Below, piece after piece: positions 30,091-32,987 of a DNA stretch of 32,987 bases. This DNA comes from an uncultured Lamprocystis sp. (GTDB lineage: Bacteria; Pseudomonadota; Gammaproteobacteria; Chromatiales; Chromatiaceae), in contig NZ_CAIZIZ010000544.1 of NCBI RefSeq assembly GCF_903933125.1, forward strand, positions 1 to 32,987, in the 5' to 3' direction. A program made the translations under genes and the position numbers. Position 1 is the stretch's first letter. The number at the start of each line of letters is the position of its first letter. The notes beneath the pieces are model-generated. The model saw only the letters and a list, made by a program, of their open reading frames with translations, was not told the origin of the DNA and ran no database searches.

Positions 30091-30810
30091 GGCTGAACCG
30101 CAGCGGCTAACCGTCCGCCAGCAGGTCGGCCAGGTCGAGTTCGATGGCATCGAACGGGGGGATGCGGCCACGGCCCTGATCCTTCAGGGTCGCGATCACG
30201 CGCCAGTCCCCGCCGTCCAGGGCATGGGCGACCAGCGCCCGGTCCTCGGGCCAGATCAGCCAATAGAAGGGCACCCCGTGGCGTTTGAGCAACTGCGGTA
30301 GGTAGCGGGTGTCCTTGCGCTCGTGGCCGGGAGAGACGATCTCGCAGACCCAGTCCGGCGGCAGGTCGATGACCCCGGCGGGCGGTTGCGGCAGACGTTC
30401 GCGGCGCCAGCCCGCCAGGTCGTGTGACGGGCACTCGTGGGCCTCGTAGGCGACGCTGACCTCGGTCGCGAACCACCAACCGCCGCCTGGGCCGCCCCGA
30501 CGGCTGAACGCAGCGAGTTCCCGCGATGTCTGGCTTTGCGTATACGCATGTGCGAACCGCGTCATCGGCCGACGCACGATCTCGCCGCCGATCAGCTCCA
30601 CCCGCTCCTCGGGTGACAGCAGCAGGTCATCGAGTGTCTTGAGTTTCAGCGCTTCCACCGGTTACCTCCAGCCAAGACGGCGACACGGAGTCATCATGGT
30701 GCCGCAACCGCCGCGCTCGCGCTAGGATCCACCGATGAACGTAGCCACTCACCTTGAAATCATCCTCACCGCCTGCCTGCTCGACGCCCTGTTTGGCGAT
30801 CCGGTCTATC
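30091..30810. repeat. 720-bp direct repeat, right copy
   Basis: Second copy of 26245-26964, continuing without interruption into intact cbiB. Its left edge lies two bases from element C. The divergent patch corresponds to 30497-30552. Confidence 0.9.
30107..30658 (-). CDS. Uma2 family (DUF820, PD-(D/E)XK fold) protein, copy 2
   Basis: 183 residues. GTG start at 30658 with GGAGGT upstream and an in-frame TAA just before, which fixes the start for both copies. The catalytic residues are the same as in copy 1 (SHDLAGW, PDWVCEIVSPGHERKDT). Residues about 38-54 differ strongly (AYTQSQTSRELAAFSRR here, GRAQMRTARQLGPFDRA in copy 1) while flanking codons are almost identical, indicating recombination with a third Uma2 gene. 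Divergent from cbiB, 76 bp between starts. Confidence 0.87.
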   Translation of the reverse strand: MEALKLKTLDDLLLSPEERVELIGGEIVRRPMTRFAHAYTQSQTSRELAAFSRRGGPGGGWWFATEVSVAYEAHECPSHDLAGWRRERLPQPPAGVIDLPPDWVCEIVSPGHERKDTRYLPQLLKRHGVPFYWLIWPEDRALVAHALDGGDWRVIATLKDQGRGRIPPFDAIELDLADLLADG

Positions 30811-31700
30811 GGCTTCATCCCGTGCGGCTGCTGGGTGCCTTGAGCCTTGCCGGAGAGCGTCTGCTCTTTGCCGTCGGTCTCAATGGTCGACTTGGGGGCC
30901 TGCTGCACTGGGTTCTGGTGGTCGGCGGGGCGCTCTTGGTTTGGTGGGGGGTCCACCTGGGGCTTACGTGGCGGCATCCCTGGCTGGCCCTGGCCTGGGA
31001 CTGCTTCATCGCCTACAGCCTGCTGTGCATGCGTGACCTGCTGGTTCATGGACAGCGGGTTCTGGAAGCGCTGGACGACCTGCCGACCGCGCGCCGGCGG
31101 CTCGGGATGCTGGTTGGCCGTGAGACGGATCAACTCCAGCGCGACGGCGTGGTGCGCGCCACCATCGAGAGTCTGGCGGAGAATCTGACCGACGGGGTCC
31201 TGACTCCGCTGTGGGCGCTCTGTCTGTTTGGCCTGCCGGGGCTGATTGTGGTCAAGGCGGTGTCGACGCTGGATTCGATGGTCGGCTACAAGAACGCCCG
31301 CTATGCCCGCTTCGGCTGGGCCGGAGCGCGCTCAGACGATCTGGTGCACTGGCTGCCGGCGCGCCTCTCGGTCCCCTTGATCGCGCTGGCCGCCGCCCTG
31401 CTCCGGCTGCACCCGCGGCTGGCCGTGCAGACCGCCTGGCGCGATCACGCCCGCTTGCCGAGCCCCAACTCCGGCTGGAGCGAGGCCGCCTGTGCCGGCG
31501 CCCTGCGGGTGCGCCTGGTCGGACCGGCGCGCTATCACGGTGAATGGGTTGAACGCGACTGGATCGGCGACCCCCACTGGCCGGCCGATCTGGATGGCAA
31601 CCACCTGCGCCGCGCGCTGCGCCTGATTCTGGTCTGCTGCGTGCTGGCACTGTTGGCCGGATTGGCGCTCGCACCGCTGCGAGCGCTGTTGCCTTGGTAA
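30735..31700 (+). CDS. cbiB: Adenosylcobinamide-phosphate synthase (CbiB)
   Basis: 321 residues, an integral membrane protein with several hydrophobic helices (for example GGLLHWVLVVGGALLVWWG near 50-70 and RLILVCCVLALLAGLALAPL at the C-terminus). Family signatures: LLDALFGDPVYRLHPVRLLG, TIESLAENLTDGVLTPLW, STLDSMVGYKNARY and PSPNSGWSEAACAGAL. It joins adenosylcobyric acid to aminopropanol phosphate made by CobD, giving cobinamide phosphate, and so completes the steps encoded by cobB-cobD-cobQ 14.5 kb upstream. AGGA lies eight bases before the ATG. Its 5' end is duplicated at 26889-26964. Confidence 0.95.
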   Translation: MNVATHLEIILTACLLDALFGDPVYRLHPVRLLGALSLAGERLLFAVGLNGRLGGLLHWVLVVGGALLVWWGVHLGLTWRHPWLALAWDCFIAYSLLCMRDLLVHGQRVLEALDDLPTARRRLGMLVGRETDQLQRDGVVRATIESLAENLTDGVLTPLWALCLFGLPGLIVVKAVSTLDSMVGYKNARYARFGWAGARSDDLVHWLPARLSVPLIALAAALLRLHPRLAVQTAWRDHARLPSPNSGWSEAACAGALRVRLVGPARYHGEWVERDWIGDPHWPADLDGNHLRRALRLILVCCVLALLAGLALAPLRALLPW

Positions 31701-31703
31701 TGA

Positions 31704-32738
31704 GAAAAGGGCCTGGACCAGTTGCTATTCGCCTGCGCCGATGTAGTCCTGGGACTCTATGCGGACCGGGCCATGCGGCTGTTCCGGAGTCTCGCCCCGG
31801 TGGTACTGGGTTTGAACCTGATCGCCTGCCTGGCCTTCGTCGCGCTGCCCCATCTGCGCGTCGGCGATGCCGCCTTGTTCGTCGGATTGGTCGCACTCTG
31901 GGTCGTGACCTCCTCGGTCCTGCGTGCGCCGCTCTATGCGCTGATCGCGCGGCGCGGTCAGGCGCCGGGGCGGGCAACCGCGGTCGCCCTGCTGGGCATG
32001 GGTCTGGCCGCCGCCCTGGCGCCGTACCTGGGGACGGCGCTCAAGGGGATCGATCCGCTGCTGCCGTTCACCCTGTCCGGGGTCAGCCTGGCCCTGGCCA
32101 CCGTGGGTTTCGCGGCCTGGGAGTCGCGCCAGCGGCCGGCCGACCACGTGGCGGACAGCGTCCCCCGGCCGGCCTTCACCAGCGTCGGACGCTTGCTCGC
32201 GGCGATGCTGCTGCTGGGGGCGGGACTTCAGGTGCATGTTTTCGTCAACGCCGCGCCGCTCTATAAGGGCCTGGCGGACCCGGCCCTGCTGCCCTGACTG
32301 CTGCCGGTATTCTGGATCGGCTTCAGTCTGGCGGTCGGTATCGGCGAGCCGGTCGTGGCGCGCGTCGGGGCGCGGCGAAGTTTCGCCTTGGCGGCACTGC
32401 TTGGCACGGCCGCCTGCACCGCGTGCCTGGCTGCGCCCAATCTGCCGGTGCTGATCGCCTTGCAGATCGTGGCGGGCACTGCCTGGGGCGGGATCTTACT
32501 GGCCGGACTCGGACTGGCCGGCAGTGTCGGCCGTCACGGCCGCGAGGGCCTGTTCGTGGGGGCACTCTTTGCCATCCTGGCGCTGGGGGCGGCCGCCCGC
32601 GTCGGCCTGACCCTGGCCGGCATCCCCTTCTCCGGACAGGTCACCCTGCCGTTGGCAGCAGCGCTGTGGGGCGCGGGCACCCTACTTTGCCTGGCGTGGC
32701 TGCGGCCCCGAGCAGGAGTCGAAGCAGCAGACCGCTGA
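31704..32738 (+). pseudogene. MFS transporter, 5'-truncated and with an in-frame stop
   Basis: One reading frame encodes a typical MFS-like series of hydrophobic helices from DQLLFACADVVLGLYADRAMR to LCLAWLRPRAGVEAADR. It is interrupted by TGA at 32295-32297 between ADPALLP and LLPVFWIGFSL, where TGG (Trp) would fit. The frame is also closed by TGA at 31701, directly after cbiB, and about 60-90 residues including the first helix pair of a normal 400-residue MFS protein are missing. The remaining 345 codons are otherwise open and of normal codon use, so decay is recent. Substrate unknown; the position after cbiB may be fortuitous. Confidence 0.75.
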
Positions 32739-32817
32739 ACCGACCGGCACGCCCCGGTCAGCGCGGATTATCTATAGCCATCGGACGTGATAACGGAACC
32801 TAGCAGGCTGTCGGACT

Positions 32818-32970
32818 TTAGGCGATTTCCGAATAAGACGCTATCAAGAATCAAGCTCCGTAGGAGCCCGCTTGCGGGCGACGTGACCTGCCGGAATCGC
32901 GTCATTGTGCCCCCACCCGTCGCCCGCAAGCGGGCTCCTACGAGTTGGATTTTTCGCGGAAATCACCTTA
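32818..32970. mobile_element. Palindromic element (B) with TTAGGCGATTTCCG ends and a GTAGGAGCCCGC REP pair
   Basis: Terminal inverted repeats TTAGGCGATTTCCG (32818-32831) and CGGAAATCACCTTA (32957-32970). The core is a REP pair: GTAGGAGCCCGCTTGCGGGC from 32860 and its complement ending CTAC at about 32941, separated by about 35 bases. Same ends as elements A and C but a different core. The stretch 32739-32817 before it has only a GACCGG/CCGGTC hairpin (32743-32760). Confidence 0.7.
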
Positions 32971-32987
32971 AGGCGATTTCCGGGAAA
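32969..32987. mobile_element. Start of a second element of the same end family, cut by the window
   Basis: TTAAGGCGATTTCCGGG begins at the last bases of element B and repeats its left end in the same orientation. This suggests a tandem or nested array continuing beyond the window. Confidence 0.45.

Overview
The window is GC-rich DNA from a bacterial chromosome. The gene content (cobalamin genes, NarL/NarX-type signalling, a type I restriction system, many small REP/MITE-like repeats) and codon usage fit a gammaproteobacterium, most likely a purple sulfur bacterium of the Chromatiaceae. That placement is an inference from protein style; no marker gene is present.

Layout. (1) 1-9.4 kb, mostly minus strand: a signalling block. 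It holds a LuxR/NarL response regulator, a REC-HisKA_3-HATPase kinase, and a very large sensor with periplasmic binding-protein-like domains, HisKA, HATPase, REC, HPt, REC and GGDEF. The sensor reading frame is broken near 7.5 kb. To the left are a REP pair, a candidate sigma-54 promoter and an intrinsic terminator that may bound a small RNA. (2) 9.7-16.2 kb: cobalamin genes, namely a CbiX-like protein, then (after a divergent DUF1015 gene) cobB-cobD-cobQ. The last pathway gene in the window, cbiB, lies 14.5 kb downstream. No B12 riboswitch was recognised. (3) 16.2-17.7 kb: a DUF433/DUF5615 toxin-antitoxin pair whose toxin is cut by a 125-bp MITE, set between a 5' relic and the intact copy of a UPF0158 gene. 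(4) 17.8-25.3 kb, minus strand: a type I restriction-modification operon hsdM-hsdS-hsdR plus a YgjP-like metallopeptidase. hsdM is split by a 102-bp element with 15-bp perfect terminal repeats and an 8-bp target duplication. (5) 25.4-26.2 kb: an MNT/HEPN pair. (6) 26.2-31.7 kb: a 720-bp direct repeat (a Uma2 gene plus the first 25 codons of cbiB) flanks a 3.1-kb insert. The insert carries a three-gene cassette: a protein with a repeated FG-DP-YPW motif, a secreted-effector-like zinc metallopeptidase whose start codon appears mutated to ATA, and a lipoprotein. (7) 31.7 kb to the end: intact cbiB, a decayed MFS transporter and more repeat elements.

How it fits together. CobB, CobD, CobQ and CbiB act in the second half of cobalamin synthesis: a,c-diamidation, aminopropanol-phosphate supply, cobyric acid formation and cobinamide-phosphate formation. 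The signalling block resembles a phosphorelay ending in a DNA-binding regulator, with possible c-di-GMP output. The rest is defence or conflict cargo (R-M, two TA-type modules, a candidate metallopeptidase toxin).

The most striking feature is structural. Two independent cargo modules are each bounded by a truncated 5' copy and a complete copy of the neighbouring gene. At least three families of tiny palindromic mobile elements have broken or abutted genes: hsdM, the DUF5615 toxin and cobQ.
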